DNA of 64,000 nt from Rubrivivax sp. A210 (lineage in GTDB: Bacteria; Pseudomonadota; Gammaproteobacteria; Burkholderiales; Burkholderiaceae_C): positions 62,001 to 126,000 of the forward strand of contig NZ_CAJGBN010000023.1 in assembly GCF_904426505.1 (NCBI RefSeq), in the 5' to 3' direction. Made by a program: the position numbers and the translations under genes. The stretch's first letter is position 1, and each line of letters begins with the position of its first letter. Below are positions 19,631 through 29,719 of this stretch, piece after piece. The notes under the pieces were generated by a model. The model made no database searches, was not told the origin of the DNA, and worked only from the letters and a program-made list of their open reading frames with translations.

Positions 19631-19764
19631 GCGCTCCCAGGCCCCAGGCCGCGCCCGGGCGCCCCGGCCTGCGGCTTCGTCGCACGGTTCACTCCGGCGC
19701 AAGCCCGGCTTGCCAAGCGGGTCGGCCCGCGCAGGCCCTTGGCTCGAGGCAGCTTGTGCACGGC

Positions 19765-20064
19765 CTACTGGAGCTGAAGAATCAGCCAGTCGGTGAGCTT
19801 GTCGATGTAGGCCGCGTCGTAGCCGGCGTCTTTGAGCGCCCACTTGAACGCGTTGCCCAGGCGCGCCTTCTGATAGCCGTTCAGGCGGTGCTCGCGGGTG
19901 AAATCGGCGACGCGCCGCCCGAGCTGCGTCAGCGCCGACCGCGCCTTCGCCTCGAACTTGCGGTCCGTCATCTTGGCGTCGGCCGGTACCAGGGCCATGA
20001 AGGCGAGCGCCAGCTCCGATCCGAAGGAGCGTGCCGCACGCGCGTCAAACCAGCCGAAGATCAT
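19765..20064 (-). CDS. small conserved-looking protein paired with the OGT-like gene
   Basis: A 99-residue protein that I do not recognise. It begins MIFGWFDARAARSFGSELAL. It then has an Ala/Lys/Arg-rich, probably helical middle (KFEAKARSALTQLGRRV), and ends in YIDKLTDWLILQLQ. There is no signal peptide and no clear membrane helix. Third-position G/C bias is normal, so it is a real gene. It lies 134 bases upstream of the glycosyltransferase on the same strand, and both proteins begin with the M-(M/I)-FGW motif. It may be a substrate, adaptor or regulator of the enzyme, but that is inference from position only. GGGGA about ten bases before the ATG is the likely ribosome-binding site. Confidence 0.65.
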   Translation of the reverse strand: MIFGWFDARAARSFGSELALAFMALVPADAKMTDRKFEAKARSALTQLGRRVADFTREHRLNGYQKARLGNAFKWALKDAGYDAAYIDKLTDWLILQLQ

Positions 20065-20159
20065 CTGTAGGTCCCCTGGGTCGCCTCGTCTGCCCTCATG
20101 GCCAGGGCTGCGGCCTTGCTGCGTGGCCATGGTCGACGCCAAGCGCATGCGATCTTACT

Positions 20160-20174
20160 GGGTCGATGCGACCC
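20160..20174. repeat. short hairpin between the dehydrogenase and the small gene
   Basis: GGGTCG and CGACCC around ATG give a 6-bp stem. It lies just after the dehydrogenase stop on the minus strand. No T-run is present, so termination is uncertain. Confidence 0.3.
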
Positions 20175-20185
20175 GAACGGCCTGA

Positions 20186-21088
20186 TCAGTAGCCGCGCTG
20201 ACGGCTCACCCGATGCACCAGCACCCCGCCGTCGCGCAGCGCGCGCAGGTTGGCCACGGCCACCGCGGCGGCGCTGCGCGGGTCGGTCAGCGCCGCGGCG
20301 TGCGGCAGCAGCGCCACGCGCGGGTGGCGCCACCAGGCGTGGTCGGCGGGCAGCGGCTCCTGGTGAAAGACATCGAGCACGGCCTGGCCGAGGTGGCCGG
20401 CGTCCAGCGCCGCCAGCAGGTCGGCATCCACCACATGCGCGCCGCGCCCGAGGTTGACCACGCCGGCACCGGGCGGCAGCGCGGCAAACAGCTTCGCATC
20501 CAGCAGCCCGCGCGTGGCCGGTGTCAGCGGCAGCAGGTTGATCAGCACCTGCGCCCGCCCCAGCAGCGGCGCCAGCGCACCGCCGTCGCGGCGCCAGCCG
20601 TGTACCCGATAACCCTGGGCGGCGATGCGCGCCGCCGCGGCGCGGCCCATCTCGCCCTGGCCCAGCACCAGCACACCGATCTCGTCGGCGCGGCGCTGGG
20701 CGTGTACGCGCCATTCACCCCGCGCCTGGCGCCGGCCATAGGCGAAGAAGCCGCGGTGCAGCGCCAGCGTGGCCCACAGCGCGGTCTCGGCCATGGCCGC
20801 GGTCATGGCCGGGTCGACCATGCGCGCCACGGGCACCTCGGGCGGCAACGTGGGGTCGGCCAGCAGCCGGTCCACCCCCGCCCACAGGCTTTGCACCAGG
20901 CGCAGGCGCGGCAGGCCTTGCAGGCTGCCGGGCGGCGGGTTGGCCACCACGGCGGCCTGCACTTCATCGGCCGCGGCCAGCGCGGATGCGCGGTCCAGCC
21001 ACTCGGCCTCGGGCATCGCGGCGGCCAGGGCGGCGCGCCACACGGCCCATTCGGCCGCCGCCATGTCGCCGCACAGCAGCAGCTTCAT
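20186..21088 (-). CDS. D-2-hydroxyacid dehydrogenase (glyoxylate/hydroxypyruvate reductase A-like)
   Basis: A 300-residue NAD(P)-dependent reductase. The Rossmann motif is VLVLGQGEMGRAAA near residues 134-147. Catalytic-domain motifs include NLLPLTPATRGLL and NLGRGAHVVDADLLAALD (the Arg that binds the carboxylate is in GRG). The catalytic acid and base region is DVFHQEPLPADHAWW and LLPHAAAL, with the His. The arrangement resembles GhrA, which reduces glyoxylate and hydroxypyruvate. Its ATG overlaps the cinA stop by ATGA, so it is the last gene of the chain beginning at the two-component genes. Confidence 0.88.
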   Translation of the reverse strand: MKLLLCGDMAAAEWAVWRAALAAAMPEAEWLDRASALAAADEVQAAVVANPPPGSLQGLPRLRLVQSLWAGVDRLLADPTLPPEVPVARMVDPAMTAAMAETALWATLALHRGFFAYGRRQARGEWRVHAQRRADEIGVLVLGQGEMGRAAAARIAAQGYRVHGWRRDGGALAPLLGRAQVLINLLPLTPATRGLLDAKLFAALPPGAGVVNLGRGAHVVDADLLAALDAGHLGQAVLDVFHQEPLPADHAWWRHPRVALLPHAAALTDPRSAAAVAVANLRALRDGGVLVHRVSRQRGY

Positions 21089-21579
21089 GCGCGCGCCGCC
21101 TCGGCCAGCCGCCGCAGCGCCACGGCCACGGTGGCGGCACGCACGGCGTCGCGGTCGCCGGGCAGGTGCAGGCACTCGGCCTGGATGCCCTTCGCCGCGC
21201 CCCAGGCCAGCCACACCGTGCCCACCGGCTTGCCCGGCACGGCGCCGCCGGGGCCGGCAATGCCGGTCACGGCCACGGCCAGTTGCACCGGCGCGCGCTG
21301 CAGCGCGCCGCCCACCATGGCCTGCGCGACCTCCTCGCTGACGGCGCCGTGGGCCGCGATGAGAGCCGCGTCCACGCCCAGCAACTCGGTCTTGGCGGCA
21401 TTGCTGTAAGTGACGAAGCCGCGCTCGAACCAGTCGCTGGAGCCGGCGCGGGCGGTGCAGGCGGCGGCGATGAGGCCGCCGGTGCAGCTCTCGGCGGTGG
21501 CGATGCGCCAGCCGCGCGCCAGCAGCGCCTCGGCCAGGCGGGCGACGGCGGGCTCGAAGTTCAGGAGTCCCGTATTCAT
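21085..21579 (-). CDS. pncC: CinA C-terminal-domain protein (nicotinamide-nucleotide amidohydrolase)
   Basis: A 164-residue stand-alone CinA C-terminal domain. Signature stretches are TAESCTGGLIAAA, FVTYSNAAKTELLGV, GAVSEEVAQAM and VAVTGIAGPGGAVPGKPVGTVW. Proteins of this type deamidate nicotinamide mononucleotide to nicotinate mononucleotide in NAD salvage (PncC). Overlaps of four bases (ATGA) with the genes on both sides indicate translational coupling. In betaproteobacteria it commonly follows pgpA. Confidence 0.93.
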   Translation of the reverse strand: MNTGLLNFEPAVARLAEALLARGWRIATAESCTGGLIAAACTARAGSSDWFERGFVTYSNAAKTELLGVDAALIAAHGAVSEEVAQAMVGGALQRAPVQLAVAVTGIAGPGGAVPGKPVGTVWLAWGAAKGIQAECLHLPGDRDAVRAATVAVALRRLAEAARA

Positions 21580-22121
21580 GAATTCCACAGGCGGATGAAG
21601 ACGGCGATGTAAAGCAGCGTACAGGCGGCGGCCACGAGATCGTCGAACAGGATGCCCACGCCCTGGCGCCAGCCTATGGCCTCGCCGGGCCGCAGCTTGA
21701 ACAGGCGGTCGGCCCAGCCCACCGGCCCCGGCTTGGCGGCGTCGAGGTAGCGGAACATCGCGAAGGCGGCCAGCTGCATCCAGAAGCCGGCCGGGGTGAG
21801 CAGCCACAGGATGATCCAGAAGGCCACGACCTCGTCCCAGACGATGGCACCCGGGTCGGCGATGCCCATGTGCTGCGCCGTGCGCGTACAGGCCCACAGA
21901 CCCAGAAGCAGGGCCGCCGCAATCACCAGGCCCCAGCTGCCGGGCCCCAGCCAGCGGTCGAGCGCGAGAAAGGACACCCAGCCCCACAGCGTGCCCACCG
22001 TGCCCGGCGCCTTGGGGCTGAGGCCGCTGCCAAAGCCCAGCGCCAGCCAGCGCGCCGGGTGGCGCAGCATGAAGCCGGCGCTGACGCGGGCCACGCTGGG
22101 GACGGTGGCGACGCCGGCCAT
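21576..22121 (-). CDS. pgpA: phosphatidylglycerophosphatase A
   Basis: A 181-residue membrane enzyme that removes phosphate from phosphatidylglycerol phosphate to give phosphatidylglycerol. Family signatures are GSGLSPKAPGTVGTL near residues 33-47, ADPGAIVWDEVVAFW with the conserved acidic residues, and PGPVGWADR. Three or four hydrophobic helices place it in the inner membrane. The ATG shares one base with the thiL stop (TGATG). Confidence 0.95.
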   Translation of the reverse strand: MAGVATVPSVARVSAGFMLRHPARWLALGFGSGLSPKAPGTVGTLWGWVSFLALDRWLGPGSWGLVIAAALLLGLWACTRTAQHMGIADPGAIVWDEVVAFWIILWLLTPAGFWMQLAAFAMFRYLDAAKPGPVGWADRLFKLRPGEAIGWRQGVGILFDDLVAAACTLLYIAVFIRLWNS

Positions 22122-23083
22122 CAGGCGAAGTGGTCGAAGCCCTGCCAGGACGGCGCCAGGGCGCGGCCGTCGCCGTCCAGCACCGTGAGGCCGCTGCCGG
22201 CCAGGATGCGGCCGCAACGCGTCACCGGCACCCCTGCGGTGCGCCCGGCGGCGAGCACGGCGTCGTGCTGCGACTCGGGCGCGGTGAAGAGCAGCTCGTA
22301 GTCGTCGCCGCCGGCGATCAGACACTCCTGCTGCAGCGCCGGCGCCTGGGCCGCCAGGATGGCGCTGCGCGGCAGGCGCTCGAGCTCGACCTCGGCGGCC
22401 ACGCCCGAGCGCGCCAGGACGTGGCCGAGATCGCCCACCAGGCCGTCGCTGAGGTCGATGGCGCTGCTGGCCACGCCACGCAGCGCCAGGCCCAGGGCCA
22501 CGCGCGGCTGCGGCAGCTCCATCGCGCGGCGCACGGTCTCGAAGTCGTTGCCAGCGAGCGCGACGCGGCCGCGGAAGACCTCCAGCGCCAGCCGCGCGTC
22601 GCCCAGCCTGCCGCTGACCCACAGCTCGTCGCCGGCGCGCGCACCGCTGCGCAGCAGGGCCTGGCCCACCGGCACCTGGCCGAAGACGGTGATGCACAGG
22701 TTGAGCGGGCCGGCCGTGGTGTCGCCGCCCACCAGCTCGATGCCCTGCTCGTCGGCCAGCGCGAACAGCCCCTTGGCGAGCCCGGCGACAAAGGCCTCGT
22801 CACCGCGCGGCAACGCCAGCGCCAGCGTACATGCCAGCGGCGCTGCACCGCAGGCGGCGAGGTCGCTGAGGTTGACCGCCAGCGCCTTGTGGCCCAGGCG
22901 CTCGGGCGCCACGGTGGACAAAAAATGGCGGCCCTCGACCAGCATGTCGGTGGACACCGCCAGCTGCATGCCCGGCAAGGGCGCGAACAGCGCGCAGTCG
23001 TCGCCCACGCCCAGCGCCGCCTGACGCAGCGGCCGGCCGGCTCGCGTGAAGTGGCGGGCGATGAGCTCGAACTCGCCGGCCAT
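22121..23083 (-). CDS. thiL: thiamine-monophosphate kinase
   Basis: A 320-residue enzyme making thiamine diphosphate, the last step of cofactor synthesis. Motifs are GVGDDCAL, LAVSTDMLVEGRHF (metal-binding Asp), LAVNLSDLAACGA, GGDTTAGPLN and SSAIDLSDGLVGDLGH, all complete. Its start overlaps the upstream response-regulator stop by one base (TGATG). Two-component genes therefore precede a housekeeping chain on one transcript. Confidence 0.96.
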   Translation of the reverse strand: MAGEFELIARHFTRAGRPLRQAALGVGDDCALFAPLPGMQLAVSTDMLVEGRHFLSTVAPERLGHKALAVNLSDLAACGAAPLACTLALALPRGDEAFVAGLAKGLFALADEQGIELVGGDTTAGPLNLCITVFGQVPVGQALLRSGARAGDELWVSGRLGDARLALEVFRGRVALAGNDFETVRRAMELPQPRVALGLALRGVASSAIDLSDGLVGDLGHVLARSGVAAEVELERLPRSAILAAQAPALQQECLIAGGDDYELLFTAPESQHDAVLAAGRTAGVPVTRCGRILAGSGLTVLDGDGRALAPSWQGFDHFA

Positions 23084-23745
23084 CAGGCGCGCCCCTGGCC
23101 GCGCAGCAGATTGGCCAGCTCCACCGCCGAGCGCGCGCCCATCTTGTCGAAGACGCGCGCCCGGTGAACCTCCACCGTGCGAACGCTGATTTGCAACTCG
23201 TCGGCGATCAGCTTGTTGGGCTTGCCGTCCAGCACCAATTCCATCACCTCGCGCTCGCGCTCGGTCAGCTCGGCCAGCGCGCGTGCCACCGCGTCACCGG
23301 CGCGGCGCTGCAGCAGGGCCTGGGCGCTGGCCTGCAGCGCCTGCGCGATGCGGTCGACGAGGGCGTTGTTGGAGAACGGCTTCTCGACGAAGTCGAAAGC
23401 GCCGCGCTTGACGGCCGCCACCGCGGTGGGCACGTCGCCGTGGCCCGTGAGAAAGATCACCGGCATCAGCGCCAGCAGTCCGGCCTCGGCCAGGCGCTCG
23501 AAGAGCACGAGGCCGCTGGTGCCGGGCATGCGCATGTCCAGCACCAGGCAGCAGGGTGCCGGCGGCCAGGCCGGCTGGCCGGGTGCGCGGCGCGCCGTCA
23601 GCCAGGCCTCGAAGGCGTCGGCGCTGGCGTGGCCCTCGGACAGCAGGCGGCGCGAGCGCAGCAGCCAGGCCAGCGCGTCGCGCACGACGTCCTCGTCGTC
23701 GACGAGGTAGACCATCGGAATGCCGAGCGCGGGATCGGTGGGCAT
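23083..23745 (-). CDS. FixJ/NarL-type response regulator (DctR-like)
   Basis: A 220-residue regulator. The receiver domain carries the acidic pocket in YLVDDEDVV, phospho-acceptor D70 in LVLDMRMPG, and K122 in VEKPF. The C-terminal LuxR-type helix-turn-helix reads LTEREREVMELVLDGKPNKL and ISVRTVEVHRARVF. It is paired with the kinase 47 bases upstream. The receiver/LuxR combination with a PAS-containing membrane kinase is that of FixLJ, TtrRS and DctSR. Proximity to maeB makes a C4-dicarboxylate (DctSR-like) role attractive, but that is inference. Confidence 0.9.
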   Translation of the reverse strand: MPTDPALGIPMVYLVDDEDVVRDALAWLLRSRRLLSEGHASADAFEAWLTARRAPGQPAWPPAPCCLVLDMRMPGTSGLVLFERLAEAGLLALMPVIFLTGHGDVPTAVAAVKRGAFDFVEKPFSNNALVDRIAQALQASAQALLQRRAGDAVARALAELTEREREVMELVLDGKPNKLIADELQISVRTVEVHRARVFDKMGARSAVELANLLRGQGRA

Positions 23746-23792
23746 GGGCGGGCCGCAGCGGATGAACGGCCGCTAGTATGAAGGCGGCGCGA

Positions 23793-25868
23793 TCAGCCCT
23801 GGCTGGGGGCGGGTGTCGGCGCCTCGACGGGTTCGGTTTCGCGCGCCGCCGGCAGCGTGAAGCGGAACTCGGTGCCGCGCGCCAGCGGCACGGGGCCGAA
23901 GTCGAGCGCGCCGCCGTGCTGCTCGATCACCGTGCGGCACAGGCTCAGACCCAGGCCCATGCCCTCGGCCCGCGTCGTGAAGAAGGGGTTGAAGAGCTTG
24001 GCCGCGACCTCGGGCGCGATGCCCGGGCCGGCATCGATGACGCTGCAGGTGACCCAGCGACCATGCGTCTGGCGCACCCGCAACACCAGCACGCGGGCGG
24101 CCGGCTCGGTGGCCGTCTCCATCGCCTGGATGCCGTTGCGCGACAGGTTGAGCAGCACCTGCTCGACCATGGTGCGGTCACAGCGCACGCGCGGCATGCG
24201 CGCCGGCGGCTGCGGCAGGTCAACCTCGACCCGCGTGCCGCTCTTGCGCGCCTGCAGCCGCACCAGCGGCAGCACGGCCTCGATCAGCAGGTCCACGCCC
24301 AGCGTCTCGTGGTGCTGCTCGCGCCGGCGCACGAAGTCGTGCACGCTCTTGATGACGCGGCCGGCACGCTCGGCCTGCTCGGCGATGCGCTCCAGCGCCT
24401 GGCGCAGCAGCGCCCGGTCTTCGACCTCCTGCGCCCCCGGCGTCGGCTCGTCGAGCATGTTGAGCGAGCCGGCCGCATAGCTGGCAATGGCCGCCAGCGG
24501 CTGGTTCAGCTCGTGGCTCAAGAGCGAGGCCATCTCGCCCACCGTGGCCAGGCGGGCCGTGGCCTGCAGGCGGTCCTGCTGCTGGCGCGACAACTCCTCC
24601 ACGCGGCGCTGCGCGCTGAGGTCGAGCACGGCGCTCATCCAGCCCGTCTGCCGGCCCTCGCCGTCGACCAGCGGCGCCTCGTAGATCATGACCGGGAAGC
24701 GCTCGCCGTTCTTGCGCATGAAGACGGTCTCGAAGCCCTCGCGCGATTCCTGCGCCGGCCGGCTGCCGCCCAGGCGCAGGCGCTGGCGTTCGAGGTAGGT
24801 CTGGGCAAACTCCGGCGGCCAGTAGGGCGGCAGCCGACCGGGCGGCACGCGCAACTCGTCCTGGGCATAGCCCACCATCGCGCAGAAGGCCGGGTTGGCA
24901 TAGGTGATGCGTCCTTCGAGATCGCGTGCGCGCAGCCCGGTCGAGAGCGAATCCTCCATCGCCTTGCGGAAGGCCAGGGCCTCGGCCAGCGCGCGCTCGG
25001 CAAAGGCACGCCGGCGCACGTCGCGCGCCAGCAGCAGCACCACGCCCGACAGCGCCAGCGACAGGCCGATGACCAGCGCAACCGCCAGGTTGGGAATCAG
25101 CCCCGGCCGCCCGGCGGCGCTGTCGGCGCGCAGCCGCAGCGTGCTGCCAGGAAGGTTGATGACGTGCTCGGCGACATAGACACCGGCACCGCGCGGCACG
25201 CCGGCGCGCACCAGGCGGGCGCCATCGCCCTCGATGAGCGAGATCTCGTAGCGCCGCGCCGAGGCCGGCGCCAGGGCGCTTTCGAGCAGGCGCTGCAGCG
25301 ACATCGTGCCAACCAGGAAGCCCAACTCACGCCCCGCCGCCAGCACCGGCAGGCAGAGATCGATCACCTCGACGCCGGCGCCGTCGGGCAGGGGCACGAA
25401 GTAGCTGTGCGAGAACATCGGCGAGGCGGCGCGGCGCGACAGGTCGCAGGCCAACTCGGCCTCCAGCCCCAGGGCCTGGCGCGGCATCAGCGCCGCCAGT
25501 GTCGGCGCATAGGGCGTGTCCTCGGCCTCGGCCACGGCAAACTTCTCGTCGCGCCATTCCACGCGCTCCAGGCCGTGGCGGCTGGCGAGCAGGGGTTGGG
25601 CGGCGGCGCGCCAGCTCAGCCGCGGCTGCGGCGCGATGGCCAGGGTCTGCAGCGTCTGCATCTGGCGCAGCAGTTCGCGACGCAGCTCGGCCGCCGCCTC
25701 CAGCGCCACCGCATCGGCATCGTCCTGGGCGCGTGCCGACTCGTAGCTGATGGTCAGCGCCAGCAGCAGGGCCTGGGCCACCGCCAGCAGCGCCAGCAGC
25801 GCGCCCCACAGCAGGGCCCGGCGCAGGCGGCCGGGCCGCGCCAGGGCAGAGGGTTCGGTGTGGGTCAT
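23793..25868 (-). CDS. membrane sensor histidine kinase with PAS domain (DctS/FixL-like)
   Basis: A 691-residue kinase. It has a first membrane helix near residues 15-37, a periplasmic sensor region of about 220 residues, a second helix near 262-285, and a PAS domain at about 300-425 (RITYANPAFCAMVGY, FMRKNGERFPVMIYE). The HisKA box has the phosphorylated His at 452 in LSHELNQPLAAI, and the C-terminal ATPase carries N- and G-boxes (DAGPGIAPEV, GMGLGLSLC). ATG at 25868 is used; an in-frame TTG eight codons earlier is less likely. The layout and LuxR-type partner match DctS, which senses C4-dicarboxylates. The ligand is not known here. Confidence 0.9.
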   Translation of the reverse strand: MTHTEPSALARPGRLRRALLWGALLALLAVAQALLLALTISYESARAQDDADAVALEAAAELRRELLRQMQTLQTLAIAPQPRLSWRAAAQPLLASRHGLERVEWRDEKFAVAEAEDTPYAPTLAALMPRQALGLEAELACDLSRRAASPMFSHSYFVPLPDGAGVEVIDLCLPVLAAGRELGFLVGTMSLQRLLESALAPASARRYEISLIEGDGARLVRAGVPRGAGVYVAEHVINLPGSTLRLRADSAAGRPGLIPNLAVALVIGLSLALSGVVLLLARDVRRRAFAERALAEALAFRKAMEDSLSTGLRARDLEGRITYANPAFCAMVGYAQDELRVPPGRLPPYWPPEFAQTYLERQRLRLGGSRPAQESREGFETVFMRKNGERFPVMIYEAPLVDGEGRQTGWMSAVLDLSAQRRVEELSRQQQDRLQATARLATVGEMASLLSHELNQPLAAIASYAAGSLNMLDEPTPGAQEVEDRALLRQALERIAEQAERAGRVIKSVHDFVRRREQHHETLGVDLLIEAVLPLVRLQARKSGTRVEVDLPQPPARMPRVRCDRTMVEQVLLNLSRNGIQAMETATEPAARVLVLRVRQTHGRWVTCSVIDAGPGIAPEVAAKLFNPFFTTRAEGMGLGLSLCRTVIEQHGGALDFGPVPLARGTEFRFTLPAARETEPVEAPTPAPSQG

Positions 25869-25972
25869 GCGGGCGCTTCGAGGGCCCGGCAAGTATTGGC
25901 CGCGCCCGGCGCGCCGCCGCTACGCAGTTTCGCGCATGGGCGCCGCAGCGGCCCGGGAGCACACTGCCCACC

Positions 25973-25978
25973 TACAAT
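25973..25978 (+). promoter_or_regulatory. candidate -10 box of maeB
   Basis: TACAAT followed by CCGCGC, about 42 bases before the maeB ATG. No good -35 hexamer is seen. Confidence 0.35.
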
Positions 25979-26020
25979 CCGCGCCCCGCCCTGGCTGGCG
26001 CGCCCACGGAGACCTCGACC

Positions 26021-28369
<2,349 letters not shown>

Positions 28370-28386
28370 CCTGCGCCAGCCGAAGG

Positions 28387-28411
28387 GTCCGGCATGTCTT
28401 GCATGCCGGAC
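28387..28411 (+). repeat. perfect 10-bp hairpin after maeB
   Basis: GTCCGGCATG and CATGCCGGAC enclose TCTTG. It lies 18 bases after the maeB stop. There is no T-run, so it is an RNA-stabilising or Rho-assisted end rather than a classic terminator. Confidence 0.6.
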
Positions 28412-28521
28412 GCGGTCCGCAGGACGAAGCCGGACGACGATCTGACCGCACCGAGGCCGCTGCGGCCTGCTTGCTTGCATGCGCCTGAAGCCCATGTAAG
28501 CGCCCACTAATCAACCTCGCA

Positions 28522-28544
28522 CTCTGCCCCATTTTTGGGCAGAG
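28522..28544 (+). repeat. 8-bp hairpin with T-rich loop upstream of the RNase gene
   Basis: CTCTGCCC and GGGCAGAG enclose CATTTTT. It lies in the 233-bp gap between maeB and the RNase gene, which otherwise shows no gene. No T-run follows. The loop T-run would make a poor terminator on either strand. Confidence 0.5.
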
Positions 28545-28602
28545 GCTTGAGTTATTAGGGGGGTTCCAGTACCATCGCGGTTTGATCTTTCAGGGTACTC
28601 CC

Positions 28603-29022
28603 GTGTTCTGGACCGGTCTGGTCCCGTCGGGCAGCGAGCTGCGGCGGGCATTGTTCAAGTTGGGGCTGGCCACGGCGTTGGCCTCCGGCTTGGCGACCGT
28701 TCCTGCCCTGGCCAAGCCGCCGGCAGCAGTTGAACAGGCCGTCGCCCTGGCACGCCTGCCGGCCGAGGCGCAGACCATGCACCAATTGATACTCGGCGGC
28801 GGGCCTTTCCCCTACGCCAAGGACGGCAGCGTCTTCGGCAATTTCGAACGTCGGCTGCCGCCGCGGCCTCGCGGGCAGTACCGCGAATACACCGTCACCA
28901 CGCCCGGGGCTCGCAACCGGGGTGCCCGGCGAATCGTCTGCGGCGGGCTTCCTCCGACCCGCCCGGAAACCTGCTTTTACACCGACGACCACTACGCGAG
29001 CTTCCGCCGCATTGAACCATGA
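28603..29022 (+). CDS. secreted guanyl-specific ribonuclease (RNase T1/Sa family)
   Basis: A 139-residue protein. A hydrophobic signal-like segment (LFKLGLATALASGLATVPALA) precedes the mature domain of about 90 residues. The catalytic residues of RNase Sa are all in place: E95 in REYTV, R106 in NRG, R110 in ARRIV and H130 in DDHYASF. ITPGAR-like TTPGAR is conserved too. It should cleave RNA after guanine, outside the cell or in a rival. A barstar-like inhibitor follows by 53 bases. The start is uncertain: GTG at 28603 has AGGG ahead, TTG at 28582 or near 28650 are alternatives; the last would give the cleanest signal peptide. Confidence 0.88.
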   Translation: MFWTGLVPSGSELRRALFKLGLATALASGLATVPALAKPPAAVEQAVALARLPAEAQTMHQLILGGGPFPYAKDGSVFGNFERRLPPRPRGQYREYTVTTPGARNRGARRIVCGGLPPTRPETCFYTDDHYASFRRIEP

Positions 29023-29075
29023 TCGTCGCCCCGGATCACTCACTATCCCATCGCTACGCAAGGAGGATCGCGACC

Positions 29076-29471
29076 ATGGAGTTGCAGACCATCCGCCCCA
29101 ATCTCGTGCAGGCCATCAGGGCCTATCGGGTCGATGACCTGATGCAGTCGGCCGAGGCTGCGGGGCAGCATTTTCTCTACGCCAATCTTTCCGCGGCGCA
29201 GACCAAGCAGGACGCGCTCGACGGCATCGCCCAGTCCTTCCTGTTCCCGGCGCACTTCGGCAAGAACCTCGACGCACTCTTCGATTGCATGACCGACCTC
29301 GTCAACAAGGCCGGCCAGCAGCCGGGCTTCGTGGTCGTGCTCGAACAACTGCCCGACAACCCGCGCTTTGATCGCGAGGCCCGTGAGCAGTTGCTCGAGG
29401 TCTTCCGCGACGCCGCCGAGTTCTGGGGCGAACGACGAATACCATTCAGGTGTTTCTATTCTTTTCAGTAG
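29076..29471 (+). CDS. barstar-family ribonuclease inhibitor
   Basis: A 131-residue protein with the barstar core: FLYANLSAAQTKQDALDGIA, then FPAHFGKNLDALFDCMTDL, where the helix after the loop plugs the RNase active site, and a C-terminal strand ending FRCFYSFQ. It lacks a signal peptide, so it protects the cytoplasm from the RNase encoded just upstream. AAGGAGG lies about ten bases ahead of the ATG. The toxin/antidote order and 53-base gap are those of a barnase/barstar-like unit, although the RNase here is of the T1/Sa branch. Confidence 0.92.
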   Translation: MELQTIRPNLVQAIRAYRVDDLMQSAEAAGQHFLYANLSAAQTKQDALDGIAQSFLFPAHFGKNLDALFDCMTDLVNKAGQQPGFVVVLEQLPDNPRFDREAREQLLEVFRDAAEFWGERRIPFRCFYSFQ

Positions 29472-29507
29472 CCCGCTCCCAGGAAATCGGGTCATGGGAG
29501 CGGGCTA
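29469..29507. repeat. 13-bp perfect inverted repeat after the barstar gene
   Basis: TAGCCCGCTCCCA and TGGGAGCGGGCTA are separated by 13 bases. The left arm begins with the barstar stop codon. No T-run follows. It could end the toxin/antidote transcript with Rho help, or mark a junction where the pair was inserted next to a gene remnant. Confidence 0.7.
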
Positions 29508-29512
29508 CCGAG

Positions 29513-29647
29513 GTGGCCCAGACGACTGCAGCGGCGAAGCCGGCGGTCAAGGTCGTGCCGAAGAACGGCACCAACCCCAACTTCGGCATGAACATGCCGA
29601 TGATGAGCAGCGCCTTCGATACCGCGGCCTGGCTCAACGCCGCGTAA
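29513..29647 (+). pseudogene. 3' remnant of an unidentified gene
   Basis: An open frame of 44 codons ending in TAA has G or C at nearly every third position (about 41 of 44), as in genuine genes here. It has no start signal of its own, and its 5' side runs into the inverted repeat after barstar. The encoded tail includes AAAKPAVKVVPKNG and NFGMNMPMMSSAFDTAAWLN. I do not recognise it. A strong terminator follows 20 bases later, as expected at the end of a real gene. The simplest reading is the preserved end of a gene whose front was lost when the RNase/barstar pair arrived. A short real peptide cannot be excluded. Confidence 0.5.
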
Positions 29648-29666
29648 AGCTGGCGGCAGTTCACGC

Positions 29667-29695
29667 AAAAGGCCCGCGCTAGCGCGGGCCTTTTT
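29667..29695. terminator. bidirectional intrinsic terminator
   Basis: GGCCCGCGC and GCGCGGGCC enclose TA, with AAAA before and TTTTT after. It can end transcripts from both the remnant/RNase side and the rsmA side. Confidence 0.92.
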
Positions 29696-29719
29696 GCTGC
29701 CTGGCGCCGATCCGTTGCT

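Noticed and set aside
29446..29664. A 72-codon minus-strand frame that looks like a small membrane protein (GLVPFFGTTLTAGFAAAVVW)
   Set aside because: The third-position bias favours the opposite strand, and it lies beyond the bidirectional terminator on the rsmA side. The hydrophobic look is most likely accidental.
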